Positions 36,493 through 45,791 of a stretch of 64,000 nt of DNA are shown here, in pieces. Position numbers and translations under genes: made by a program. Positions within the stretch are counted from its first letter, which is position 1. Each line of letters begins with the position of its first letter. Source of the stretch: Nitrospira_D sp019636945 (GTDB lineage Bacteria > Nitrospirota > Nitrospiria > Nitrospirales > Nitrospiraceae); the NCBI RefSeq assembly GCF_047338595.1, contig NZ_JBLFBO010000001.1, positions 62,001 through 126,000 of the forward strand, given 5' to 3'. The notes below the pieces were generated by a model. The model saw only the letters and a list, made by a program, of their open reading frames with translations, had not been told where the DNA came from and did no database searches.

Positions 36493-37074
36493 TCAGAACA
36501 GCGGATGGTGAGGAGCCGATGCAAAAGGGGCTGCCGCCGGCACCTCGCCGGCATTCCCCAGGAATCGCCAGGTCTCACCATCTTTGACCAAATAGTGGAC
36601 CTCGCGGAACCAGCTGTCGAGTGTCACTCTCTTTCCGCTCTGCTGATCGGTGCCGTACAACCCCCCCGTGCAGGTCACCTCTACTCGTAGGTTCCCCTCC
36701 ACGTTCAGTATCTTGATGTCGGAAAACAAATGTAGGGACTCGAGGGCCTTGTAGTGCTCGAACACTTCGCTCCACACCCGCCGAACGTCCGCTTGTTTCA
36801 ACCCATGATAGTCGTAAGATGGAGCGTAAAACTGCATCAGCCTATCGAGATCTTCCTTTTGTAGGCCCGCTTCTGCATGCTCAAATGCTGCAACAACCCC
36901 TTTCACCGCCGGATGATGCAGCAAACCCTTATGCCCACTGATCTTCTTGCCTTCCACGAGCAACACCGTCTCCGGCAACACCTGCACCTTCGCCTCCACC
37001 CGAGCCGGAACGAGCGCACAGGAGATGATCACACCCAAGACAAGCAAGGCCAATGCACTTCGTTCACGTATCAT
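36493..37074 (-). CDS. Exported SnoaL/NTF2-like protein
   Basis: About 193 residues from the ATG at 37074, which follows GGGGGCAAC; the frame is open to 37164. A signal peptide (about 1-29) precedes an NTF2-like cone fold, seen in AFEHAEAGLQKEDLDRLMQFY, SLHLFSDIKILNVEGNLRVEV and the final WRFLGNAG. Such domains bind small hydrophobic ligands or act as isomerase-like scaffolds. The role here is not known; secretion to the periplasm is likely. Confidence 0.75.
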   Translation of the reverse strand: MIRERSALALLVLGVIISCALVPARVEAKVQVLPETVLLVEGKKISGHKGLLHHPAVKGVVAAFEHAEAGLQKEDLDRLMQFYAPSYDYHGLKQADVRRVWSEVFEHYKALESLHLFSDIKILNVEGNLRVEVTCTGGLYGTDQQSGKRVTLDSWFREVHYLVKDGETWRFLGNAGEVPAAAPFASAPHHPLF

Positions 37075-37168
37075 GTTGCCCCCATGAGAACATCCCACCA
37101 TCTCATTACGGCACGTCGTGTTTCGGAAGGTTGGTTTCACAGCAGGCCGGTTAGGCTCTTGCACCGAG

Positions 37169-37450
37169 TTACGAACCCCATATCATGAAATAGGCAATAC
37201 CAGCCGCTACAACCAAAACTCCTACTATCCATCCGATGAATCTCCGTTTGGCCGTGGCGAGCACCTGATCGATCTTCTTCTTAAGAGCCGGCTGTGTGCC
37301 GATGTACGTGACCACCAGCTCTTTGGCCTCCGCCATCCCGATACCCCGCTCCTTTCGCACGAGGTTGATTGCCCCGACCACATTACCCTGCCACAGAGCC
37401 TCGATCGTAGCTTTAGAAAGACGTACGGAACGATCTGGTTTGCTTGCCAT
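37169..37450 (-). CDS. Small membrane protein with an L7/L12-like helical pair (paralogue)
   Basis: 93 residues. GAINLVRKERGIGMAEAKELV resembles the bL12 C-terminal helix pair and aligns with residues 27-47 of the protein at 31062-31355. A C-terminal membrane helix lies at about 70-89 (FIGWIVGVLVVAAGIAYFMIW). It ends about 95 bases before the exported NTF2-like gene on the same strand. Function unknown. Confidence 0.7.
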   Translation of the reverse strand: MASKPDRSVRLSKATIEALWQGNVVGAINLVRKERGIGMAEAKELVVTYIGTQPALKKKIDQVLATAKRRFIGWIVGVLVVAAGIAYFMIWGS

Positions 37451-37655
37451 ATCAGGTATATCGATGGAACAAGGGAGCCATCACAGTCACCTAACCATGG
37501 TGCCAGGGTCTCTACTCTGATCCTGGTCCCTCTTCTATTACCTTCTTCTAAGTCTAAAGCGCTGAAGAATCAAGCATTCAGAAATACCTATCCACGTAGA
37601 CATTGCATCTCTCATTGAGAGCACGGCATCATGGCCTGCTCGTTCGTCGACCGCT

Positions 37656-38570
37656 ATGCCACTGTCGCTTCATGTCTTCATCCTCACATTTGTCGTCGGA
37701 ATCTTGCTTCGATCCCGTGGCATCCTAACCAAGATGCATGCTGAACGGTTGGCCACGTTTGTGTTCTCGGTCAGTCTGCCGGCGACGATTCTCGTTTCGC
37801 TTGATCCTGTCGCCCTGACTTCGACAGCGTGGAAACTCCCTCTAGCTGCCTGCCTTATTACCCTCCCGATGATCTTCTGCTCCTGGGGGCTGGCCCGCCT
37901 CCTGTCGCTTCCACGCGAGACACAAGGTGGGTTCGTCTTGGTCACAAGCTCCATCAACTCTGTCTACTTTGCCTTTCCCGTCGTACTGGCCACATTCGGT
38001 GAAGAGGGTCTGACATACGCCGTGCTCTTCGATCTCGGCCAAACGACGCTGACCCTGACTGTTCTCTATGGTCTCGCGGTGTGGCACAGCACTGAAACTG
38101 CCACCCGCAGATCAGATGCAATCCGTCTCCTGTCATCACCGCCGTTATGGGCCCTGGCGTGCATCCTTACCATCAAATTGTCAGGGCAACATCTCCCACT
38201 CAGGCTCATTGAGCTACTCACGCCATTGCACTTCACGACGACGCCACTTGCCAGTCTGGTGCTCGGTCTCTCAATCAGTTTCTCCACGATCCGGCGAACA
38301 GCTCGTCTGGCGACAGTGGGTGTGGCGACGAGGATCGGCGGCGGGCTACTGCTCGGATCGATCGCCGTGTGGGTATTAGGGCTGACCGGAGTGGAACGAG
38401 CGGTCGTGCTCTTGATCGCCGCGATGCCCTCGGCGGTCAGCGCGCTGATCATTGCGGCTGAAGCACAGCTCGATGAGGAACTGGTGGCCTCGATCGTTGC
38501 CCTTTCCATGTGCCTCGGTGTGCTGATGCTCCCCTGGCTCCCCCGACTGACCGCGATGCTGTTGGAATGA
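37656..38570 (+). CDS. AEC-family (auxin efflux carrier) transporter
   Basis: 304 residues with about ten membrane helices. FVVGILLRSRGILTK at the start, SSINSVYFAFPVVLATFGEEG in the first half and AAMPSAVSALIIAAEAQLD near the end match the AEC family, which exports organic acids such as malate or malonate. It is a single gene, convergent with the CBS gene that ends 12 bases later. Confidence 0.85.
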   Translation: MPLSLHVFILTFVVGILLRSRGILTKMHAERLATFVFSVSLPATILVSLDPVALTSTAWKLPLAACLITLPMIFCSWGLARLLSLPRETQGGFVLVTSSINSVYFAFPVVLATFGEEGLTYAVLFDLGQTTLTLTVLYGLAVWHSTETATRRSDAIRLLSSPPLWALACILTIKLSGQHLPLRLIELLTPLHFTTTPLASLVLGLSISFSTIRRTARLATVGVATRIGGGLLLGSIAVWVLGLTGVERAVVLLIAAMPSAVSALIIAAEAQLDEELVASIVALSMCLGVLMLPWLPRLTAMLLE

Positions 38571-38581
38571 GCTTCTCTTGC

Positions 38582-39421
38582 CTACGACGGCTTACTGAGA
38601 AACCTGGGACGATCTCGAACGGAGACCATTTTCACGAGATCCCGCACGGAGAGCACCCCGACGATCTTTCCGCTTTCCGTCACGGTCAAGTGTCGCACGC
38701 CCTGTTCGGCCATCGCCTTACTCGCGTCACGGACCGTGCGATTGACATCAATGCTGAGCAGAGGCGAGCTCATCACAGCGCTGATGTGCGTATGCGCTCC
38801 TGCACGATTGACTGCAAGTCCTTTCCGGACCAGATCGCACTCGGTCACAATGCCGACGATCTCGCCCGCCTCCATGGTCAACAAGGATCCAAGCCGCTTC
38901 TCGCGCATCAACTGAGCCGCAGTGAGAAGGGCCGCGTCGCTCGGAATCGTCGCAAGTGTGGTTGCCATCAGGATGCTCAACGGGCGATAGACCTGATCAA
39001 GATCATTGACTGGGCCACTCTCCGCATCCACGAACGATCGAACCAGGTCCCTCACAGAAACGATCCCGACAATTTCTCCAGCCTCCGCCACACAGAGGTG
39101 ACGGATATGATTGGTTTCCATCACATGACTGGCATCCAACATGGTGCGGTCCCCCGTGATCGTCACGATTGGACTGACCATCACCTGATTCGCCGTCGTC
39201 ACCATGGGGTCTAATCCCGCAGCCAGAACTTTCCGCACGAGATCCGTCTCCGTCAGAATGCCAACCGGCCCTCGGGTGGGATCATCCGACTCGACCAATA
39301 GACAGCCAATCCGCTTGACGCTCATTCGTTCAGCGACAGCCGTCACCGTCGTCTTCGGTGAGACGACCTCCAAGTAGCGATGCATAAACTCCTTCACCAA
39401 CCCGCCCCCATGCTCACCCAT
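38582..39421 (-). CDS. Four-CBS-domain protein
   Basis: 279 residues from the ATG at 39421, which follows AAGGAG; an in-frame GTG/ATG region upstream is less likely. Four CBS motifs follow one another, centred on VGILTETDLV, VGIVSVRDLV, VGIVTECDLV and VGVLSVRDLV. Two Bateman modules can bind two or more adenine nucleotides. No enzyme domain is attached, so it probably works by binding a partner. It adds to the two CBS-pair proteins near the left end. Confidence 0.88.
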   Translation of the reverse strand: MGEHGGGLVKEFMHRYLEVVSPKTTVTAVAERMSVKRIGCLLVESDDPTRGPVGILTETDLVRKVLAAGLDPMVTTANQVMVSPIVTITGDRTMLDASHVMETNHIRHLCVAEAGEIVGIVSVRDLVRSFVDAESGPVNDLDQVYRPLSILMATTLATIPSDAALLTAAQLMREKRLGSLLTMEAGEIVGIVTECDLVRKGLAVNRAGAHTHISAVMSSPLLSIDVNRTVRDASKAMAEQGVRHLTVTESGKIVGVLSVRDLVKMVSVRDRPRFLSKPS

Positions 39422-39940
39422 CTCAACTCCTTGTCTCACGATGAGGTTGTTCGCTCCCTGACGATCGTTGTCAGGAATCCCTGATGACGACTATACCCGA
39501 TTACTGATCACCCTATTAAGGAATACGCCCTTGCTCAATGACAACATCTCCACATCCTTCAGGAACAGACATCACCCTGTCAAACCCATGCCCCGTGTTT
39601 CATTCAGCGCTCCATGAACAACGATGTTGCATCTCTTGCAGAGGATGTTTGTTCGTTTGAAGCATCTCGAAGAAAGGCCGGACCGTTTCGAAGCGACTCT
39701 TCGTGCTACGGTGAACTACTAGAGTCGTTTGCCTTCACCTCCTTCACTTGGAACGGCTTCCGCCAGATCCGGCCAGCCTAGCCGCTTGAACAGCTCTTAG
39801 AGTCATAACCTGTTATATTTACGTACGAATCCACCCATTCATCGAAGTGGTCCAACCAGCCTCTCCGTCTATGCCTCTCATGGCACCCAACTTGCTCCAT
39901 CGCCTTGATACGAAGGACTTGCACTCTGAAGGCCAAGCAC
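39422..39940. other. Intergenic region, ~520 bp
   Basis: Divergent region between the four-CBS gene and a small plus-strand operon. I see no gene; promoters in both directions are likely but no strong consensus stands out. Confidence 0.4.
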
Positions 39941-40258
39941 ATGGGACAGCCGATACCCCCTATCACTGCGCGAATTGAATGGTGTCGACAACGATCGAGA
40001 CAAGCTGGTAGCGAGCCGGAGGCAGATAGCTGGCAAGCCGAAGCGGATGGGCTTCGAGATGCCGTGATGAGTCGAGACCACAGCGAAGACTATCGGCTCT
40101 GTTCTCCGGAAATTCGTGAGCGATACTTGCTGGGCCTCCAAGACGGGATCGCCATGCTGCAAACGACACGTGTGCGGCAGGCGAATCATGCTGCGGCTCC
40201 TGGAATTCCACAAGCAGATTCACGGATAGCGCTCAATACACGATCGGGAGGTAGATGA
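39941..40258 (+). CDS. Small hypothetical protein
   Basis: About 105 residues from the ATG at 39941 (frame open from 39905). The sequence is charged and helical, with RYLLGLQDGIAMLQTTR in the middle, and has no recognised domain. Its stop overlaps the start of the next gene (ATGA), so both are probably translated together. Confidence rests on this coupling. Confidence 0.5.
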   Translation: MGQPIPPITARIEWCRQRSRQAGSEPEADSWQAEADGLRDAVMSRDHSEDYRLCSPEIRERYLLGLQDGIAMLQTTRVRQANHAAAPGIPQADSRIALNTRSGGR

Positions 40259-40464
40259 TGAATTGCCAACGATGCAACGGGTTCGCAGTCTATGACGATA
40301 GCGTCGTCGTACAAACCGGTTCGTCCTCGGAGGTTCATGCCTGGCGTTGTGTCAACTGTGGAATGATCGTCGACGAGGTCATTCACCGGAATCAGCAAGT
40401 CCTTCCGCGGCGAAAGGGATCGGGCGGATCCAAACTCCGCCAATATGGGAATGAGGCTGCCTGA
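40255..40464 (+). CDS. Small zinc-ribbon-like protein
   Basis: 69 residues with two CxxC pairs (NCQRCNG near the start and RCVNCGM near residue 31), as in zinc ribbons. The tail is basic. The first ATG follows GGGAGGT and overlaps the previous gene; a second ATG is at 40258. It could bind zinc and nucleic acid; no partner is known. Confidence 0.65.
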   Translation: MMNCQRCNGFAVYDDSVVVQTGSSSEVHAWRCVNCGMIVDEVIHRNQQVLPRRKGSGGSKLRQYGNEAA

Positions 40465-40513
40465 CAAACATCCCTCCAACGGAGGTGTCCTCACCCTCAA
40501 CGCAACTGCGAAA

Positions 40514-42139
40514 CTAGGGCAATACGCTCTCGGTTTCACTTCGCTCCTGGTCCCGCTTCCACTCGCCGGAGCGCAGAAGCTTGTCTCCAAGTCCAACGGC
40601 TAAGTTGCGGTAGATAATCACGCCGATGTCGGGACGACGTCGAATGAGGTCCTCCAGATCTCGTCGAGGGAGTTCGGCAACCTCTATCTCACTCACTGCC
40701 ATCGCCGTGGCAGAGTGAGGTCTGGCCGACAGCAGAGAGACTTCACCGCAGGTCTCCCCGGTGTGAATGGTACCGATAATGGCCGGAGACGGTCCGCCGC
40801 TGATGGCAACCTGCCCCTGAAGCACCACGTAGAGCCGGTCGGTGGGATCACGCTCGGCAAAGAGTCGCTCACCGCTTCGCATGTTTTTCACCGTGCACAC
40901 TCCGGCCAACCTGATCGCCTGTTCGGTATTCATTCCATGAAACAACGGGACTTCTTTGATCGCCCGGGCCATACGAGGCGCGATGACGCATGTCGAAAAT
41001 CCGCGCATCACGACATCGGCCACGGCTTGAACGGGCTCGGTCAGACCAAGTGGCCCCAAGTCTTGTAGTTTGTTCAGCCGCACCATTTTCACGATGTCGA
41101 GCCGTTCGACCTGATAAAACACCATGGCCGGTACATAGGCGACCGGAAGAAAATTCAGCTCCAGCAACGTTCGCTGCATGCGCGGCGCATAGGCACTGAC
41201 ATCGATTTCAATGTACTCGATGCCCATCTCCTCCTGACACTTCCGCTCCAGTTCGCCCAGGAGAAAGCGCACTACATCATCAGCCAACGCAATGAGTTCG
41301 AACACTCGTACGGTGTGCTCAACCGGGTCCATGGTATAGCCGACTGCTCCGACGACCTGAGTCCCGGAGCGAGCCAGAAAGTAGTTGGTCTGGCGGGCTT
41401 GCAACTTGAAGAAGCCGTAGTCCAATCGCATGGGCCCAAAGATTTCACGATTCCTTACTCGCCCCCGTTCAATACGTAGCAGAGCCGGATAGCCCTCGGC
41501 TTGCAACTGTTCCAGTCGGTAATCGCCGCCGGACGGATAGGAAGCGGAGTCTTCATCCACAATGAAATCCGGTGTGAGCGGCGGCTGGCTCATCACAAGA
41601 TTGGCCAAGGCATACGCCTCGGGGATAATGCGCGGATTATTGCGGCGCAAGGTAAGGGCGTCTCCGAAATATCGAGCCAACAAGGCAAAGCTCTCGCGAT
41701 GACGAAAGAAGTGCTTGAGCGGGAGAAAACCCATGGCAATGAATCTCTGTGCAAGGCTGATCCGTTGCGCATAGGGATGTACCGTCCGTGCGACGACAAG
41801 TCCGACATGCAGACGGTTCTTGATGGCCTCAAGCCGCTTGTCCATGAGCAGCTTTCCGACCTGCATCCGGCGATAGTCGGGATGGACGGCAAGACGGCCG
41901 AACTCTCCGACCAGATCGGAATGCGCTCCGAAATCGAACAAGACGGACGCGGTGCCGACAACACGTCCCGACTCTGTGTCTTCGGCCACGAGAATCAACG
42001 CGTCGTCCGTAAAGACCGAACGCTTCAGCCAGAGCTCGTCGTAGAGTTCCCGATGCGGATAATCGGTGCCGTAGACTGCGAGAAAAATCTCGCGGATCCG
42101 GCCGACATCTTCTTCGCGGGCCTCTCGAACTCTGATCAT
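40514..42139 (-). CDS. GNAT acetyltransferase fused to a cyclic-nucleotide-binding-like domain
   Basis: 541 residues. An N-terminal GNAT domain (about 1-150; FGRLAVHPDYRRMQVGKLL) is followed by a second GNAT-like region (about 210-360) and a C-terminal cNMP-binding fold (about 395-520; LYVVLQGQVAISGG, GETCGEVSLLSARPHSATAMA). In the phosphate-binding cassette the usual arginine appears as histidine (RPHSA rather than PRAA), so cAMP binding is doubtful. It may be an acetyltransferase gated by a ligand. The gene ends 50 bases from the convergent zinc-ribbon gene and starts just after the M20 gene. Confidence 0.85.
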   Translation of the reverse strand: MIRVREAREEDVGRIREIFLAVYGTDYPHRELYDELWLKRSVFTDDALILVAEDTESGRVVGTASVLFDFGAHSDLVGEFGRLAVHPDYRRMQVGKLLMDKRLEAIKNRLHVGLVVARTVHPYAQRISLAQRFIAMGFLPLKHFFRHRESFALLARYFGDALTLRRNNPRIIPEAYALANLVMSQPPLTPDFIVDEDSASYPSGGDYRLEQLQAEGYPALLRIERGRVRNREIFGPMRLDYGFFKLQARQTNYFLARSGTQVVGAVGYTMDPVEHTVRVFELIALADDVVRFLLGELERKCQEEMGIEYIEIDVSAYAPRMQRTLLELNFLPVAYVPAMVFYQVERLDIVKMVRLNKLQDLGPLGLTEPVQAVADVVMRGFSTCVIAPRMARAIKEVPLFHGMNTEQAIRLAGVCTVKNMRSGERLFAERDPTDRLYVVLQGQVAISGGPSPAIIGTIHTGETCGEVSLLSARPHSATAMAVSEIEVAELPRRDLEDLIRRRPDIGVIIYRNLAVGLGDKLLRSGEWKRDQERSETESVLP

Positions 42140-42159
42140 GCGCGCCCCTTTACAGCGGA

Positions 42160-43341
42160 TCAGGAGGATGCCAGGTGCTGACGAAGCTGCCGGCCGGCAA
42201 TTCTGGCGAGGGCCCGATAATAGGCGGCCCCTACAGCCAGCGCTTCTTCATCGAAGTCGAACTTGCTGGAATGGGCTGGATAACCTTCACGACCAGGAAC
42301 TTGGCTGCCGAATCTGACGTAGGCACCTGGAATTTTTTCCAGGTAATAGCTGAAATCTTCAGCCCCCATATTCGCCGTCTTCAGCGGCAACACATTTGTC
42401 TCCCCCACTGTCTCGATTGCGGCGCTCCGCGCGAGGACCGCCATCACCGCATCGTTGACGAGAGGTGGCGTGCCTTCGGTCACCAGGACATGGATCTTCG
42501 CCCCGTGTAATTGGGCGATCGATTCGGCGATACGACGCACGGAGTTGAGCAACTGTCGGCGGACAGCCGGATCTTGCGCCCTCACCGTCCCTTCCAACTT
42601 GGCCTGTCCCGCGATCACATTCGGTGCCGTCCCTGCATGAAATTGGCCGACCGAAACAACCGAGGGGCGGGCCGGATCGACCTCACGTGAGACGATCGTC
42701 TGCAACGCCATGATCATGAGGCTCCCCACCACCACGGCATCGATGCTCTCATGTGGCCTTGCGCCATGTGCCCCCTGCCCGATGATCTCAATCGCAAAGT
42801 TATCCGACGACGCATTGACCGGTCCCTCACTCACCACGATAGTGCCTGGGCGGTAATGCCGATCCAGATGTCCACCGAAGATCAGGCCGGCGCCGGCAAG
42901 CACGCCTTCCTTAATCATCGCGATCGCACCGGTCCCTTGTTCTTCCGCCGGCTGAAAAATCAGCCGCACCGGTGCCGGCAAATCGTTCTCCTGTGAAAGG
43001 AGCGCCGCGGCGCCGAGCAACATTGTCGTGTGCCCGTCATGGCCACAGGCATGCATCACATCGCCATGCACTGAGGCGAACTCGAGTCCGGTTTCCTCCT
43101 GAATGGGGAGCGCATCCATGTCGGCCCGCAGTACGACGCAGGGCACTCCGGAACCCCCGGGAATGTCGGCGACGACCCCATGGCCCGCGATGTTCGTGCG
43201 GTGATGAATGCCAAGGTCGTGAAGGAACCTGCTGATGACTGCGGCCGTCCGAGATTCCTGTCTACTCAGCTCAGGATACCGGTGGAGTTCTCGTCGCAGA
43301 GCGACCAATCTGTCGTACAGAGCTGGTGCAATCAAAGCCAT
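42160..43341 (-). CDS. M20 family amidohydrolase
   Basis: 393 residues. LRRELHRYPELSRQE, VVLRADMDALPIQEETG, HACGHDGHTTML and FQPAEEQGTGA carry the metal ligands and catalytic glutamate of the M20D group (hippurate hydrolase, N-acyl-amino-acid or N-acetyl-diaminopimelate deacetylases). The dimerisation domain lies about 180-290. MGAEDFSYYLEKIPGAYVRFG is the last conserved block. The natural substrate is unclear. It is on the same strand as the GNAT-cNMP gene, 20 bases before it, so they may be co-transcribed. Confidence 0.88.
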   Translation of the reverse strand: MALIAPALYDRLVALRRELHRYPELSRQESRTAAVISRFLHDLGIHHRTNIAGHGVVADIPGGSGVPCVVLRADMDALPIQEETGLEFASVHGDVMHACGHDGHTTMLLGAAALLSQENDLPAPVRLIFQPAEEQGTGAIAMIKEGVLAGAGLIFGGHLDRHYRPGTIVVSEGPVNASSDNFAIEIIGQGAHGARPHESIDAVVVGSLMIMALQTIVSREVDPARPSVVSVGQFHAGTAPNVIAGQAKLEGTVRAQDPAVRRQLLNSVRRIAESIAQLHGAKIHVLVTEGTPPLVNDAVMAVLARSAAIETVGETNVLPLKTANMGAEDFSYYLEKIPGAYVRFGSQVPGREGYPAHSSKFDFDEEALAVGAAYYRALARIAGRQLRQHLASS

Positions 43342-43402
43342 GAGAGTTCTCTCCGCGCGCAGCGCCCAGTCGGTCGGAGGTCGTCACCTGGCTGGGAGAT
43401 CC

Positions 43403-43888
43403 TCATCCTTCCTTCGCCTGCACACTCGGTTGATAGATTGCGTACACATAGACTGGGATGGACAGATGGCCGAGATGTTTTTCAAGCAACGGTTTGACGT
43501 CCTTCCAATCAAGCCCACCCACTCCTGTCGCAAGACGAGGCAAAGCGAGGCTCTTGACCTTCTCACTTTCCACCAGCTTCGAGAGGGCTTTGAGACAATG
43601 ATTGACGTTTTCGATGGTCGCTTTTCCTGGATTAGACCCATGGCTGGGGGCCGGTTCTTGGGTAAACAGGCTCACTATTCTCGTGCCACCTGCACCGGCC
43701 CAGGCCCACAATTCACCGGTCTTGGGCGTAAATGTTTGGCAATAATGCCTGAAATCCTTATACATGGCAGGCCACTGTTGCCTCAGGGACAACGCCAAAC
43801 CGTTCGCGAACCCGTCGTTCGGTGCCACACCGTGCGCTACCATTTCGGCCTTCGATCGTAAAATGTCTCCCGCCACTTCCTTGAGCAT
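43403..43888 (-). CDS. Macro-domain protein (ADP-ribose binding or hydrolysing)
   Basis: 161 residues from the ATG at 43888, which follows GGGAGG. EVAGDILRSKAEMVAHGVAPND at the start and SLALPRLATGVGGLDWKDVKPLLEKHL near the end are macro-domain signatures (ADP-ribose binding loops). The size is that of a single macro domain. Such enzymes remove ADP-ribose from proteins, DNA or O-acetyl-ADP-ribose. No ADP-ribosyltransferase toxin is visible beside it. Confidence 0.85.
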   Translation of the reverse strand: MLKEVAGDILRSKAEMVAHGVAPNDGFANGLALSLRQQWPAMYKDFRHYCQTFTPKTGELWAWAGAGGTRIVSLFTQEPAPSHGSNPGKATIENVNHCLKALSKLVESEKVKSLALPRLATGVGGLDWKDVKPLLEKHLGHLSIPVYVYAIYQPSVQAKEG

Positions 43889-44004
43889 AGAACCTCCCAT
43901 GATGATATGAACCTCGACAGCATGGCACAGCCAGGTCTACAGCTTCATGCTGTAGATGCCTCTTGACCGACCAAACACCCTTGCCAATCCCACTTCATTC
44001 CGTT

Positions 44005-44496
44005 ATGAACATCGAATCTTGTTCCCTAGCCAGAGGCCACGCCGTGGTGCACATTCGACCAGCGACCGAAGCAGATTTTCCCGCAATCCTCCGGGTGCAA
44101 CAGTCCGCCTTCGGCGAATATGCCTCGGTCCATACCGTGAGCGGCTGGACGACGGAAACCCCGGAGAGCCTCAAAGCGGACGCTCGGGAGAAACAGATCT
44201 TCGTGGCAGTCGAAGAGGGGACAATCGTCGGCTCCGTACGGTTCTGGACGGTGGCCGGCGTGTGCGTCATCCGTCTGCTCTCTGTGAATCCCAGCCATCA
44301 GCACCGAGGAGTCGGCAAAGCCCTGATACGCGAGATCGAGCGGGTTGTGACCGATGCCCATAAGCTCTACGCCTGCACCATGTTGCGCACAGCTCGCAAT
44401 ATTCAGTTCTTTCTGAACCTTGGGTACAAGGCCGAGACCATCCTGCCCAATCACTACGATCATCTCGATCTCATTTGCTTCGCGAAATATCGCTGA
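44005..44496 (+). CDS. GNAT acetyltransferase
   Basis: 163 residues from the ATG at 44005 (the frame opens at a TTG at 43963; a GTG at about 44044 is another candidate). IRPATEADFPAILRVQQSAF starts the fold; LLSVNPSHQHRGVGKALIREIERV is the acetyl-CoA motif Q-x-x-G-x-G/A; FFLNLGYKAET is the closing strand. Substrate unknown. It is convergent with the FGE-like gene. Confidence 0.82.
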   Translation: MNIESCSLARGHAVVHIRPATEADFPAILRVQQSAFGEYASVHTVSGWTTETPESLKADAREKQIFVAVEEGTIVGSVRFWTVAGVCVIRLLSVNPSHQHRGVGKALIREIERVVTDAHKLYACTMLRTARNIQFFLNLGYKAETILPNHYDHLDLICFAKYR

Positions 44497-44546
44497 GCCG
44501 CTTCTGCGACGACTCATTCGAGTGCCACGAACTCTCCGCCGAACGG

Positions 44547-45791
44547 TTACGGCGTTTTTGCACACCGAAACCCATAGCCGAACTGCCGGTTCATCGGTTG
44601 CGCATTGAACCGATGGGCAGACCGCAGAAAGTCCGACACGTACAGCCAGGAGCCTCCGCGTACGACCTTCTCATCGCCTTTTGCCGGGCCGATGGGGTTC
44701 TTCTCCGGACCTTTCTTATAAGAATCGAGCCCGTACCAATCAAACACCCACTCCCAGGCATTCCCGGCCATGTCATAGATGCCGTAAGGGCTCTTCCCTG
44801 CCTCGAACGATCCGACCGGGGACAAAGCCAGATGGTCATCCCAATCCTTTCGTCCATAATTGGCGTGGAGTCTGGTCGGGGCTTCGTTGCCCCAGGGATA
44901 AATCCGTCCATCGGTTCCCCTTGCGGCCTTTTCCCATTCCGCTTCAGTCGGCAGACGCTTACCGGCCCATTTGCAGTAGTTGACCGCATCCTCCCAACTG
45001 ACATTGACGACCGGACGCCTCATATGTTGCGGTTGATTCATGATGCTCCAGTCCGGCGGCTCCTCCATTTCCGTGGCTTCCAAATACCTGGCGTATTGCC
45101 CAACCGTCACTTCATACTTGTCGATCCGGAACGCATTGAGATAGATCTGCCGCACCGGCTTTTCATCATCTCCAAGAGTGCTACCCCGAGTGAACGTCCC
45201 CGCCGGCACCAGCACCATCTGCAGATCGAGGTTCTCAGCCTCTCCTGTTCCTCCGGACGCCCCGGCAGAGACCTGTTTCTTCGCCCCAGACAGAGACCGC
45301 GGAAGTTTGGCCTGAAGCTGTTGGTGAAGGACCTGCTGTTCAGTGGTCAGGCCCATTTCATGCGCGCTTTCGAGCGTCTCCTGGGCTTGCTTCATCTTTC
45401 CAGCGGCCACCAACGCTTTCGCTTCGTGCAGAAGCCTCCAAGCCGTTGTTTCCTCTCGTAACCGCCAGACCTTCGCTTTGGTCTTGGGCAAATAGGATGT
45501 TGTTCGCCCGGACTTGGCATCCAAATCCAGTGCGGTCTCGTAATGTTCCTCTGCGCAGATCCAAGCCTCCAGGGCCCGGCAGGCTTCGGCGAGGTTGAAA
45601 TGTGCCTGAATGTTGGACGGATCTTTCTGAATGCCAGTCTCCAACAACGTCCGTGCCTCTGCATACTGTTTGTTTTTCAATAGGTTCTCTCCCTTGGAAA
45701 ATTCCTGATCCCCGGCTCCGGCTGCATACACGACAGCTCCCGAAGCGATGAAGAGGCAGAACACCGCCTTACTCGCCAACACGTGTCTCAT
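44547..45791 (-). CDS. Exported TPR and FGE-sulfatase-fold protein
   Basis: 414 residues from the ATG at 45791, which follows GGGGAGGGGGGCG; the frame is open to 45941. A signal peptide (about 1-24), a TPR region (about 30-90) and a helical linker precede a C-terminal formylglycine-generating-enzyme fold (about 180-414; MVLVPAGTFTRGS, KRLPTEAEWEKAARG, GNAWEWVFDW, GFRCAK). The catalytic cysteine pair of true FGE, expected after the GGSW motif, is absent, so it is probably not a sulfatase activator but a ligand-binding or structural member of the family. Confidence 0.82.
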   Translation of the reverse strand: MRHVLASKAVFCLFIASGAVVYAAGAGDQEFSKGENLLKNKQYAEARTLLETGIQKDPSNIQAHFNLAEACRALEAWICAEEHYETALDLDAKSGRTTSYLPKTKAKVWRLREETTAWRLLHEAKALVAAGKMKQAQETLESAHEMGLTTEQQVLHQQLQAKLPRSLSGAKKQVSAGASGGTGEAENLDLQMVLVPAGTFTRGSTLGDDEKPVRQIYLNAFRIDKYEVTVGQYARYLEATEMEEPPDWSIMNQPQHMRRPVVNVSWEDAVNYCKWAGKRLPTEAEWEKAARGTDGRIYPWGNEAPTRLHANYGRKDWDDHLALSPVGSFEAGKSPYGIYDMAGNAWEWVFDWYGLDSYKKGPEKNPIGPAKGDEKVVRGGSWLYVSDFLRSAHRFNAQPMNRQFGYGFRCAKTP

